From Ignavibacteriaceae bacterium (GTDB taxonomy: Bacteria > Bacteroidota > Ignavibacteria > Ignavibacteriales > Ignavibacteriaceae), in assembly GCA_013359345.1 (NCBI GenBank), contig JABWCA010000007.1:1-37062 (forward strand): DNA of 37,062 bases, in the 5' to 3' direction. The notes beneath the pieces are model-generated. The model made no database searches, was not told the origin of the DNA, and saw nothing but the letters and a program-made list of their open reading frames with translations. A program made the position numbers and the translations under genes. Below, one piece after another: positions 24,900-33,400 of this stretch (position 1 is the first letter of the stretch; every line of letters begins with the position of its first letter).

Positions 24900-24930
24900 C
24901 TAAACCCTAAATCCTAAACCCTAAACCCTA
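24900..24930 (-). repeat. Telomere-like heptad repeat, right copy (inverted)
   Basis: This block is the reverse complement of the left copy: 24900-24921 matches 24098-24119 exactly over 22 bp and a further heptad extends it to 24930. It ends 16 bp before the TTG start of the amylase gene, just upstream of the GGAG ribosome site. Confidence 0.92.
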
Positions 24931-24946
24931 TTTTCCCGGAGCAGCC

Positions 24947-27343
24947 TTGAAACTACTAAAATACCTGACGATATCACTATTGCTGATGAGCAGTGCAGTA
25001 ATGCCTCAGAAAATTAAAGATCTGATAAAGCCGCTTAATGTTCAGACCGGCAAGGAAACAAAGTTCATCATAAGCGATGTGTTTTACATTAAAGGCGGGT
25101 ACAGCAGCCTTGCAATCAAAGAAAATCCGAGAGTGAAGGCTCAGTTTTCATTGAAGGATTCTGTGCTGAGTGTTACTCCTTCTCAGGATGCACGCGCCTA
25201 TGAACTCCTTAATTTTAATCTGAACGGAGAAGAATATGTGATTCCGCTTCAGGTTAAAAAGCCCGATTATTACAGATTTGAATTCCATGCAGAAAAAGAG
25301 TATAAAGATGTTTTTATAATCGGGAGTTTTAACGGCTGGAACAGAAGCGGTGACCGCATGACCGACCCTGAGGGTGACGGAATCTTTACCGCTGACATTG
25401 CACTCGATCCCGGAAGATATGAATATAAGTTTTATGCTGACGGTCAGGAAATTGTTGACAAAAGAAATGACTATCAGGTACCGAACGGAATGGGCGACTT
25501 CAACTCGGTTATTGTTATTACTAAAGAAGGCGTGCCCGAGCTTTTCCTCCAGATAATGGAAATGAAAGACCTGGGGGATGAGATCGCAGTTGAATATTAC
25601 TATAAGGCGAACTTCCCAGCAGATATTGACACACTTGCAAAAATTGTTGCCCTCCTTGATAACAAACAGCTCGGAATGGAGAGACTTCAGTGGGGTGAGT
25701 ATTTCGGGTTTAAGGTGCTGCTCAAAAAATCTGAACTTAAGGGAGAAAAGCATCTCCGGGTTTCAGCGCTTTTTAATGATTTCAGAATGGTATCGAATAC
25801 CCAGCAGACACTGTTTATTGACGGCCAACCAGCAGGTGCTCCCGGCGTTAAGCAAACATGGTATGACGGTATAATTTATTCGCTGATGATTGACCGCTTC
25901 AATGATGGTGACAAGTCTCTCAATAACCCTATTAAGCATGACTCCCTTTTCCTCCCGGCAAATTACAACGGCGGAGATTTCCAGGGAATTATCGACAAAC
26001 TGAACGAAGGGTATTTCAGCGATCTCGGAATTAACACTATATGGGTATCCCCGGTTTATGATAATCCGAATGAGGCTTTCAGAGAGTTCCCCCCGCCGTA
26101 TCACTATTACTCAGGGTACCATGGCTACTGGCCGATCGATTTTACAAAGACCGAAGAAAAGTTCGGTTCAATGGAAAAGCTTAAGGAACTGGTTCAGACA
26201 GCTCACTCCAAAGGGATAAAAGTGCTGCTTGATTTTGTATCTCATCATACTCATGAACAGCACCCTAAGTTTAAGGAACACAGAGAATGGTTTGGAGTGC
26301 TTGATCTCCCTGATGGCCGAAAAAATCTCAGACTCTGGGATGAGTACCGACTCTCAACATGGTTTGAACCTTATCTCCCGTCATTTGATTTCACAAAGGC
26401 TCCCGCTGCAATAGAATATGTTTCAGAGAATGCTCTCTGGTGGCTTGAGCAGACAGGCGCAGACGGATTCAGGCATGATGCAGTTAAGCACGTACCAAAT
26501 GAATTCTGGAGAACCCTTACTGCCAAACTGAAAGACAAATACCAGGATGAAGGCAAAGAAGTTTATCAGATAGGGGAAACCTTTGGCGGTTATGACCTTA
26601 TAAGTTCTTATGTGACGAATGGTCAGCTTGAATCACAGTTCAACTTCAATCTTTTTGACGTTGCCATTCAGGTGTTTATTGACAGCACCCAGTCGTTTGA
26701 GATTCTGGCCAGCGAGTTTGACCGCACTTATCATTATTACGGACCCATGCATCTTATGGGTAACATTATGGACAGCCATGACAAGATCAGATATATGGCA
26801 TATGCTGACGGTGATCTTGTGATTAATCAGGGTGATGCAAACATGATTGCCTGGAATAATCCCCCTAAAGTTGACAATCTTTCAAGCTATGCAAAAGCAC
26901 AGTTGTACCTGGCTTACATGTTCACGATTCCCGGTCTCCCCGTTATTTACTACGGATCTGAATTCGGAATGACAGGAGCGGCAGATCCTGATAACAGAAG
27001 GATGATGCGTTTCGGTAAAGATCTCAACGATACTGAAAAAGGGATGATGGAAAATGTGAAGAAGCTGGTAAAACTGAGGAATGAGGCTTCGGCATTAAGA
27101 TACGGTGACCTGATGCCTGTGCATATTGAAAAAGATATCCTCGGGTATATCCGTTCCGATCTTAACGGAAGATATCTTGTTGTTCTCAACAAAGGCAGCC
27201 GGCCGGCTGAGAAAAAAATATATGTCCCCTCCGTTTACGGGTACACTCTCACTGATGTATTTACAGATAAAAGAGTATCAGTGTATGATCCTGTAAAGCT
27301 TGATGCTTACGGCTACAGAATCTTTAAGATCACAGCTAATTAG
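24947..27343 (+). CDS. Secreted GH13 alpha-amylase family enzyme (neopullulanase/cyclomaltodextrinase-like) with CBM48-like domain
   Basis: This 798-residue enzyme cleaves alpha-glucans. It starts with TTG at 24947 after a GGAG ribosome site; the N terminus is a signal peptide (MKLLKYLTISLLLMSSAVMP). Residues about 115-195 form a CBM48/AMPK-type glycogen-binding fold (VFIIGSFNGWNRSGDRM, then GRYEYKFYADGQ). The GH13 barrel starts near residue 305 and carries all four conserved regions: DFVSHH at 429-434, DGFRHDAV with nucleophile D511, IGETFGGYD with acid/base E544, and MDSHD with H611/D612. A beta-sandwich C domain ends the protein. It should work in the periplasm or outside on starch, glycogen or their oligomers. 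It lies between the IVP cassette and the ATPase gene and has a long terminator downstream. Confidence 0.92.
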   Translation: MKLLKYLTISLLLMSSAVMPQKIKDLIKPLNVQTGKETKFIISDVFYIKGGYSSLAIKENPRVKAQFSLKDSVLSVTPSQDARAYELLNFNLNGEEYVIPLQVKKPDYYRFEFHAEKEYKDVFIIGSFNGWNRSGDRMTDPEGDGIFTADIALDPGRYEYKFYADGQEIVDKRNDYQVPNGMGDFNSVIVITKEGVPELFLQIMEMKDLGDEIAVEYYYKANFPADIDTLAKIVALLDNKQLGMERLQWGEYFGFKVLLKKSELKGEKHLRVSALFNDFRMVSNTQQTLFIDGQPAGAPGVKQTWYDGIIYSLMIDRFNDGDKSLNNPIKHDSLFLPANYNGGDFQGIIDKLNEGYFSDLGINTIWVSPVYDNPNEAFREFPPPYHYYSGYHGYWPIDFTKTEEKFGSMEKLKELVQTAHSKGIKVLLDFVSHHTHEQHPKFKEHREWFGVLDLPDGRKNLRLWDEYRLSTWFEPYLPSFDFTKAPAAIEYVSENALWWLEQTGADGFRHDAVKHVPNEFWRTLTAKLKDKYQDEGKEVYQIGETFGGYDLISSYVTNGQLESQFNFNLFDVAIQVFIDSTQSFEILASEFDRTYHYYGPMHLMGNIMDSHDKIRYMAYADGDLVINQGDANMIAWNNPPKVDNLSSYAKAQLYLAYMFTIPGLPVIYYGSEFGMTGAADPDNRRMMRFGKDLNDTEKGMMENVKKLVKLRNEASALRYGDLMPVHIEKDILGYIRSDLNGRYLVVLNKGSRPAEKKIYVPSVYGYTLTDVFTDKRVSVYDPVKLDAYGYRIFKITAN

Positions 27344-27404
27344 ATTCTCTTAATGAGGGGCTGATCCGGTTTAGGAATCAGCATAACCATTGTGATTTTG
27401 TATA

Positions 27405-27441
27405 AAGGCTGTCTGACCACACCGGTCGGGCAGCCTTTTTT
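27405..27441 (+). terminator. Rho-independent terminator after amylase gene
   Basis: A 14-bp stem with G-U pairs (27405-27418 with 27424-27437) and a short loop is followed by a T tract ending at 27441. Confidence 0.88.
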
Positions 27442-27547
27442 GCTTCAGTGCCATCAGGTAACTCCGGTGACCTCCTTGTGTTGTTTAATTGTAAGAAGTG
27501 CATATCAGACGTAACTGAATTTTGAAGACAGTTTTGATATTTGTATA

Positions 27548-27571
27548 TTAGTATAATCACAATTATACTAA
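27548..27571. promoter_or_regulatory. Operator-like palindrome at the start of the ATPase gene
   Basis: A perfect 10-bp inverted repeat (TTAGTATAAT, 4-nt spacer CACA, ATTATACTAA) ends 2 nt before the ATG at 27574. It could be an operator or an RNA hairpin covering the ribosome site. Its outer part recurs at 29111-29132. Confidence 0.7.
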
Positions 27572-27573
27572 TC

Positions 27574-28968
27574 ATGAGTTTACAAATGTTCGTCAACCGG
27601 AAAAGAGAGCTGAAATTATTAGGCGATGCCTATCATGACCAGGGTGCCGGATTCTATATTATTTACGGCAGGAGGCGTGTCGGGAAAACGGAACTGGTAC
27701 TTAATTTTTTAAAGGATAAGCCCCATTTGTATTATATGGGTGATCAGCGTTCTGAGCAGGAGCAAACAGAAACGGTTAAACTTCTTCTGGCAGAATATTT
27801 TCATGATGAGTTTATTAAAAGTATCGGGATGCGGTCATGGGATTCGGTATTCAGCTATCTGGCCGGAAAAGATTTTGGTGACAGGAAATTTATACTTGCC
27901 CTGGATGAATTTCCGTATATAGCAGAAAACTCACCTTCGGTGGCTTCTGTTCTTCAGAAATACTGGGATCTTGGGCTAAAAAATAAAAATCTGTTTATAA
28001 TTCTCACAGGTTCCTCAGTCTCTTTCATGGAAAAGGAACTGCTCAGTTACAAAAGTCCGCTTTACGGAAGGAGAACCGGACAAATGGAGGTCAGACCATT
28101 TACCCTCTTTGAAGCAGCTGAACTTTTTCCCGGAGCAGATCATGAAAAAGTTTTTGATTTTTACAGTGTTGCCGGCGGAATTCCTGCCTATCTGACAAAA
28201 TTTGACAGCAACAAAAGCCTTAAAGAAAACCTTCTCAAATGTGTGCTTAAAAATGACGCTTTCCTTTATGGTGAAGTTAATTTTCTCTTAATGCAGGAAC
28301 TGAGAACACCGCGGTACTATATGGCCGCTTTAAGGGCAATTTCACTCGGAGCAACAAAATTAAATGATATAAAAAATTTAACAGGATTTGACAGGCAAAT
28401 GCTTGGCAAATATCTTGAAACACTTTATGAACTCAGAATTATAAAAAGGATTTTTCCTGCTTTTGAAAATCCCCTCAAAAGCCGGAAGGGGTTATATGTC
28501 ATTCAAGACAATTACTTCAGGTTCTGGTTCCGTTTTATTAATCCCTGGCTGACCCTTATCGAAGAAAACAGGCCCGGAATGATCTTAAAAGTTATTGAAG
28601 AAGGTTTTCAGATATACAGGGGTTTCATCTTTGAGGATGTATGCCGTGATTTTATAAGAATTAATTCCGGCATATCAGGCTTTGAGAATGATTTTATCGG
28701 ATCCTGGTGGAACGGAAAAGCAGAGATTGATATAGTTTGTACCGGTCTTAACGGTGAAATTGCGGTTGGAGAATGTAAATTTACAAACAGTAAAACAGGT
28801 ATAAATATACTTGAAGATCTTGAAAAGAGGGCGTCACTTATGACTCAGAAAAAAATAGCAAAATACCTGCTTTTTTCAGGATCCGGTTTCACAGAAGAAC
28901 TTCTGAATCTGAAAGAGAGACGTGAAGATTTAGAATTAATTTCTTTTAATGAGATGTTCAGCTATTAA
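27574..28968 (+). CDS. Archaeal-type AAA ATPase with PD-(D/E)XK-like C terminus (DUF234 type)
   Basis: This 464-residue protein belongs to the family of stand-alone ATPases first noted in archaea (COG1672-like). It opens with the family signature MFVNRKRELKLL. The Walker A motif is GRRRVGKT at residues 32-39 and Walker B is FILALDEFPYI. A sensor-like LTGSS motif follows, then a winged-helix region (KLNDIKNLTGFDRQMLGKYLETL). The C-terminal 130 residues are a DUF234 restriction-endonuclease-like domain with AEIDIVC and VGECKFT, giving the D...ExK core. Function is unestablished; nuclease-linked or selfish roles have been proposed. The TTG at 27541 upstream lies within and before the palindrome and is rejected as start; ATG 27586 is an alternative. 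It is a single gene bracketed by near-identical palindromes. Confidence 0.87.
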   Translation: MSLQMFVNRKRELKLLGDAYHDQGAGFYIIYGRRRVGKTELVLNFLKDKPHLYYMGDQRSEQEQTETVKLLLAEYFHDEFIKSIGMRSWDSVFSYLAGKDFGDRKFILALDEFPYIAENSPSVASVLQKYWDLGLKNKNLFIILTGSSVSFMEKELLSYKSPLYGRRTGQMEVRPFTLFEAAELFPGADHEKVFDFYSVAGGIPAYLTKFDSNKSLKENLLKCVLKNDAFLYGEVNFLLMQELRTPRYYMAALRAISLGATKLNDIKNLTGFDRQMLGKYLETLYELRIIKRIFPAFENPLKSRKGLYVIQDNYFRFWFRFINPWLTLIEENRPGMILKVIEEGFQIYRGFIFEDVCRDFIRINSGISGFENDFIGSWWNGKAEIDIVCTGLNGEIAVGECKFTNSKTGINILEDLEKRASLMTQKKIAKYLLFSGSGFTEELLNLKERREDLELISFNEMFSY

Positions 28969-29354
28969 CTTGCAGAATAAATTTAGTCAGCCCCGCAGGT
29001 TTTGATCTCAATTTTTATTCAGCTAAAGGAGATTCTTTATTATTTCACGAACCTTAGTCAGGCTGGTATAAGCAAAAATATGCGGACTGACCTCACGTTG
29101 TATAATCATGATTAGTATAATCACGATTATACAAATGTCAGATATGAGCAGCAGAGGGAAAGAAAATAATAGCGGGATATTATGAGAATACCTTTTTCAC
29201 ACACCGTCATCAAAATATAACGGCGAATGAATGTAAATCATATTATGCGGAAAAGGCGCGGAGGAACAGTTCAGGTTACTTTGCTATGGCAGAGTGTATT
29301 ATTCTGACATCCAGGATATGGTGCATTGTGACAGAGTAAAACTGAACTATAAAC
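28969..29354. other. Gene-free stretch with duplicated palindrome
   Basis: This 386-bp stretch between the ATPase and EamA genes holds no convincing ORF on either strand. Its only clear structure is the cluster of palindromes at 29103-29132. The rest may be the decayed remainder of an earlier gene, but no family can be recognised. Confidence 0.5.
29103..29132. repeat. Downstream copy of the ATPase palindrome, with adjacent palindrome
   Basis: Bases 29111-29132 match 27547-27568 at 21 of 22 positions (A to G once). The change makes an 8-bp arm palindrome GTATAATC, AC, GATTATAC. Immediately before it, TAATCATGATTA is a perfect 12-bp palindrome. An ATG follows at about the same distance as in the upstream copy but opens only a 16-codon frame. 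Confidence 0.8.
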
Positions 29355-30236
29355 TCACTTCTTGTAATTAATGAAGTAAATACCCAGCACAATCATTCCC
29401 ATCGAGAGAATATGCAGTATCTCAATAAGCTCACCATCTATGAAGCCCCACACAACTGCCACCACCGGAATCAGATACGTCACTGTTGAAGCAAAGACAG
29501 GAGTTGTTGTCTGAATCAGTTTATTAAACAGCACCAGAGCAAGGGCAGTGCCCACCACGGAGAGTATTGTAATATATCCGAGGGATGCAAGGGCAAGTTC
29601 GTGAGTCTTCACCGCGGTTATAATATCTGTTGAGATAAGCAGAATCACAGAAACGGGCAAAATGGTAAGGAATGATAGCGATGTAAGGGCAGCCGGCGGT
29701 ATTTCAGAAAACCGCTTTTTCACAATATTACTGCTGAAGCCGTAAAATATAGTGGCAAGGACAACAAACAGAGCATAAAAATTGATATTGCCGAAACCGG
29801 TTCCGCTGCTTTTAAGAATCAGAAGCACAGAGCCTGTTATTCCCAGTGAAAGACCTATAAGCTGATTGCGTCTGAAAGGGCTTCCGAAAACCAGAACACC
29901 GATTATAAACGTGAATATGGGGGTCATGCTGTTAAGAATCCCCGCAAGCGAACTTGAAATCTGAGATTCGGCAACCGCAAAAAGGATTGCAGGCATAAGA
30001 TTGGAGAGAGTGGCAAAAAGGAGAAACCAGGGCCAGTGCGGCTTCAGATATTTTTTAAGGTGCAGCACCGCAAACGGAGCAAGCACCAGCGCCGATATGG
30101 TAACCCTGAGCGCCCCGACCTGAACAGGACTAAATGCATCAAGCCCCCGTTTAATCAGAATAAACGAGCTGCCCCATATTACAGCAAGAAAAATCAGTAT
30201 AAACAGCGGAAAATATCTGTGATCAGATTTAAGCAT
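29355..30236 (-). CDS. EamA family (drug/metabolite transporter superfamily) permease
   Basis: This 293-residue inner-membrane protein has ten predicted membrane helices in two EamA repeats. Repeat 1 begins with LFILIFLAVIWGSSFILIKRGL and repeat 2 with INFYALFVVLATIFYGFSSNIVKKR; the family motif PVFASTVTYLIPVVAVVWGF is in the second half. Such proteins export or exchange amino acids, nucleosides or other metabolites; the substrate cannot be told. The frame extends upstream to 30332, but the ATG at 30236 is preferred because a -7 promoter element lies between them and because the extra residues are not hydrophobic. It is divergent from the subtilase gene. Confidence 0.88.
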   Translation of the reverse strand: MLKSDHRYFPLFILIFLAVIWGSSFILIKRGLDAFSPVQVGALRVTISALVLAPFAVLHLKKYLKPHWPWFLLFATLSNLMPAILFAVAESQISSSLAGILNSMTPIFTFIIGVLVFGSPFRRNQLIGLSLGITGSVLLILKSSGTGFGNINFYALFVVLATIFYGFSSNIVKKRFSEIPPAALTSLSFLTILPVSVILLISTDIITAVKTHELALASLGYITILSVVGTALALVLFNKLIQTTTPVFASTVTYLIPVVAVVWGFIDGELIEILHILSMGMIVLGIYFINYKK

Positions 30237-30259
30237 GAGTCTCTTTAAAATTTGAAGTT

Positions 30260-30267
30260 CAAAATTA
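30260..30267 (-). promoter_or_regulatory. -7 promoter element of the EamA gene
   Basis: On the minus strand this is TAATTTTG, a perfect TAnnTTTG match, 24 nt before the ATG at 30236. No TTG is at the usual upstream distance. It excludes the longer start at 30332. Confidence 0.5.
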
Positions 30268-30366
30268 CGTAAAGCAACTGAAAAAACATTCCTGAATTCT
30301 GTCAATAAATTATTTCTGCAAAAGCCCTGCAATTGAACTGAACCGGACCGTGGGCTGCTTATCTTC

Positions 30367-30397
30367 TTGAATAATAACCAAAAAATAGTTAGCTTTT
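30367..30397 (+). promoter_or_regulatory. Bacteroidota-type promoter of the subtilase gene
   Basis: TTG at 30367-30369 is followed after 20 nt by TAGCTTTT at 30390-30397 (7 of 8 to TAnnTTTG). Transcription would begin near 30403, giving a leader of just under 30 nt. Confidence 0.55.
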
Positions 30398-30430
30398 TTA
30401 TTTCCGTTAAAACTAATTATAAAGGCTCCA

Positions 30431-33400
30431 TTGAATACTGCCCGCTACATGCTTTTAATACTTGTTTTTACACTTTCCCTGATTACAGAGACCATGCCAC
30501 AGCGCGCCGGAGATGCAATACCCGGAGAACTGATAATTCAGCTTAAAAATAAAGAAAACAGATTTCAGCTTGTAAGTGATTTCCGGAATATAGGGCTTCA
30601 TGAAAAGGAGCTTCTCTCGGATATCATGAATGTTTACCTCTTTGCCTACGATATATCAAAGGGCGAAGCACAGGATGTTCTGTATGCCGTTAAACTTCAT
30701 CCTCAGGTGAGTCTGGCTCAGTTCAATCACGTTTTCGGAATCCGGGAAGGTAAACAGGAGTATGAGAAAAACCCCTCAAACACAGTTTCTTCCGCAATGC
30801 CTGATGATCCTCAGTTCGGAAACCAGTGGGCGCTCAATAATACAGGTCAAAACGGCGGAACACCCGATGCAGATATTGATGCCCCGGAGGCGTGGGACTA
30901 CACAACGGGCGGCATTACCGCGCTCGGTGATTCTGTTGTTGTTGCCGTAATTGACGGCGGGTTTGATCTTAATCATCAGGACCTGAGATTTTTCAAAAAT
31001 TATCTTGATATACCCGGCAATAACATTGATGATGACGGCAACGGATACGTTGATGACACCAACGGATGGAATGCCTATAATAATAATGGCAATATAACGT
31101 CAGATAATCATGGAACACATGTTGCAGGCATTGCTGCCGCCAGAGGAAATAACGGTGTTGGTGTTTCCGGGGTCAACTGGGGTGCAAAGGTTCTCGCAAT
31201 TCAGGGGTCATCTTCTTCTGAAGCAACAGTTGTGAAAGCCTATGGTTATGCCCTCAAAATGCGTGCAATGTATAATCAGACAAACGGTGTGAAAGGCGCA
31301 TTTGTGGTTGTGACCAATTCATCGTTTGGCGTGGATTACGGGCAGCCCTCAAATTATCCGGTATGGTGTGCCCTTTATGACTCCCTTGGCTCATACGGTG
31401 TTTTAAGCTGCGGTGCCACAGCCAATCTTAATATTAATATTGACCTGCAGGGGGATATCCCTACGGCATGCCCGAGCAATTATCTTATTTCGGTCACTAA
31501 TACAACAAGCACCGATCAGAAAAACGGAGGAGCTGCCTATGGCCTCACCACAATTGATCTGGGCGCCCCGGGAACAAGCATTTTCAACACACTGCCAAAT
31601 AACAGTTACGGCAACCTGACAGGCACCTCAATGGCCACCCCGACTGTTGCAGGCGCTGTTGCACTGCTTATTTCCGGTTCCAATCCCGGACTTCTGCAGC
31701 AGTACAGGGAAAATCCCGGGCAGGCAGCACTCATTTTCAAGGATTATATTCTTCAGGGAGTTGATCAGGTTCCGGCACTTAACGGCCTTACTGTCACCGG
31801 AGGCAGACTTAACATATTCAAAGCTCTTCAGCTTGTTGCTGTGCCGCCGGATACGATACCACCGACAGTCATCACTGACCTTTCAGCCGGTAACCCAACA
31901 TCTTCTGCAATCACCCTCACCTGGACCGCACCGTCAGATACAAGCAGGAACGGAGTGGTTTCATACAGAATCAGATATTCAGCTTCACCCATTTTAACAG
32001 TCTCCGATTTTAACAATGCCACACCAGTTCAGTTCGCCGGATCACCAAAGCCGGCAGGACAGTCAGAATCGGTTAAAATCAGCGGACTCCAGCCGGGAAC
32101 ATCATACTATTTTGCAATCCGTTCACTTGATACATGGAGCAACATCTCCCCCGTCTCAAACTCGCCTGCAGGAACAACTCTTGCACAGCCGGTTTATTCT
32201 GCGAATATGCAGCAATTGTATCACACAATGCTTGTAAATCAGATGATAACCGATTCGGTGATGATCTCGAACATATCTCAGAGCCCCTCAACTCTGGATT
32301 TTACCGTATCACTGATAAACAACACTTTCCCGGAGGGTTCTTTAACAATTTTCCCTGTATTGAAACCTGACTCAAATCAGCCTCTTAACCTTAACAGGAG
32401 CAAAGAGAACCCGTTTGAGATTAATTCAGGACACTTTGACGGGCAGGGGGGACCGGATCAGTTTGGCTATAAATGGATTGACAGTGATGAAACCGGTGGT
32501 CCTGCATATATCTGGCAGGATATTTCTTCAACAGGAACCCCGGCTGCCAACTGGACTCCAACCGGAACATATAATGCAAAAGATGAAGGCTTTGCAGGTC
32601 CGTTTGATATCGGATTTCCCTTCAAGTTTTACGGACAGCCCAAAACGCAGGTCAGAATCAGTTCAAACGGATTCCTGACATTCGGCACTCTCACAGCCAA
32701 CACTTTTACAAATTCTTCAATTCCTTCGGCAGGTGCCCCGAATGATATGATTGCTCCTTTCTGGGATGATCTGGACGGATCAAATCAGGGAACCGTACAC
32801 TATCAGAGCTTTGCAGATAAATTTGTGGTTCAGTACACTAACTGGCCGAGATACTCGGCAACCGGAGGGCTGACTTTTCAGATTGTACTGCAAAGAAGCG
32901 GAAAGATTCTCTTTTACTATAATAACCTGAATTCGGGCACACTGAATTCTGCTACGATCGGGATTGAAAACGCTGACGGTACAATTGCGCTTCAGCCGGC
33001 ATACAACTCACCATTTGCAGCAAACTCCAAAGCGGTTATGTTTCAGGCTGAACCCGACTGGCTGGCCGCAAATAACATTTCGGGCACGCTCTATAATAAT
33101 AACAGCGCAGCAGTTAATCTGTCATTTAATTCAAACGGTCTGCCGCTTGGCAACTATTCAATGGATATGGTTGTCACAACAAACGACCCTGCTGCACCCG
33201 CAGATACAATTCCGGTTAGGATGACCGTGACGAATGAAATACCTGTAGAACTCGCCTCATTTTCAGCAGTTCAGGAGGGGGGTTCGGTTATTCTGACCTG
33301 GATGACTGCCACAGAAACGAATAACGCCGGTTTTGAAGTGCAAAGGAAAAGCGGCGATGAAAGCTGGAAAGCGCTCGGTTTTGTGAACGGAAAAGGCACA

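Larger units (their letters stand above)
24092..24930. mobile_element. Candidate IVP cassette flanked by inverted heptad repeats
   Basis: A unit of about 0.84 kb fills the whole gap between the phosphodiesterase and amylase genes. It is bounded by a 22-bp perfect inverted repeat made of TTTAGGG-like heptads and carries one gene, the IVP four-helix-bundle protein, with 190-280 bp of AT-rich noncoding DNA on each side. Known IVP genes sit in intervening sequences inside 23S rRNA, which also have inverted ends; here no rRNA is present. That this unit moves is inference: there is no transposase and I saw no target-site duplication. Confidence 0.45.

Noticed and set aside
24092-24930. CRISPR array, suggested by the regular repeats
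   Set aside because: The repeats are 7 bp, contiguous and without spacers, and there are no cas genes.
25148-25753. Minus-strand ORF of 201 codons inside the amylase gene
   Set aside because: It lies wholly within the CBM48-containing part of the amylase, which has recognisable motifs on the plus strand.
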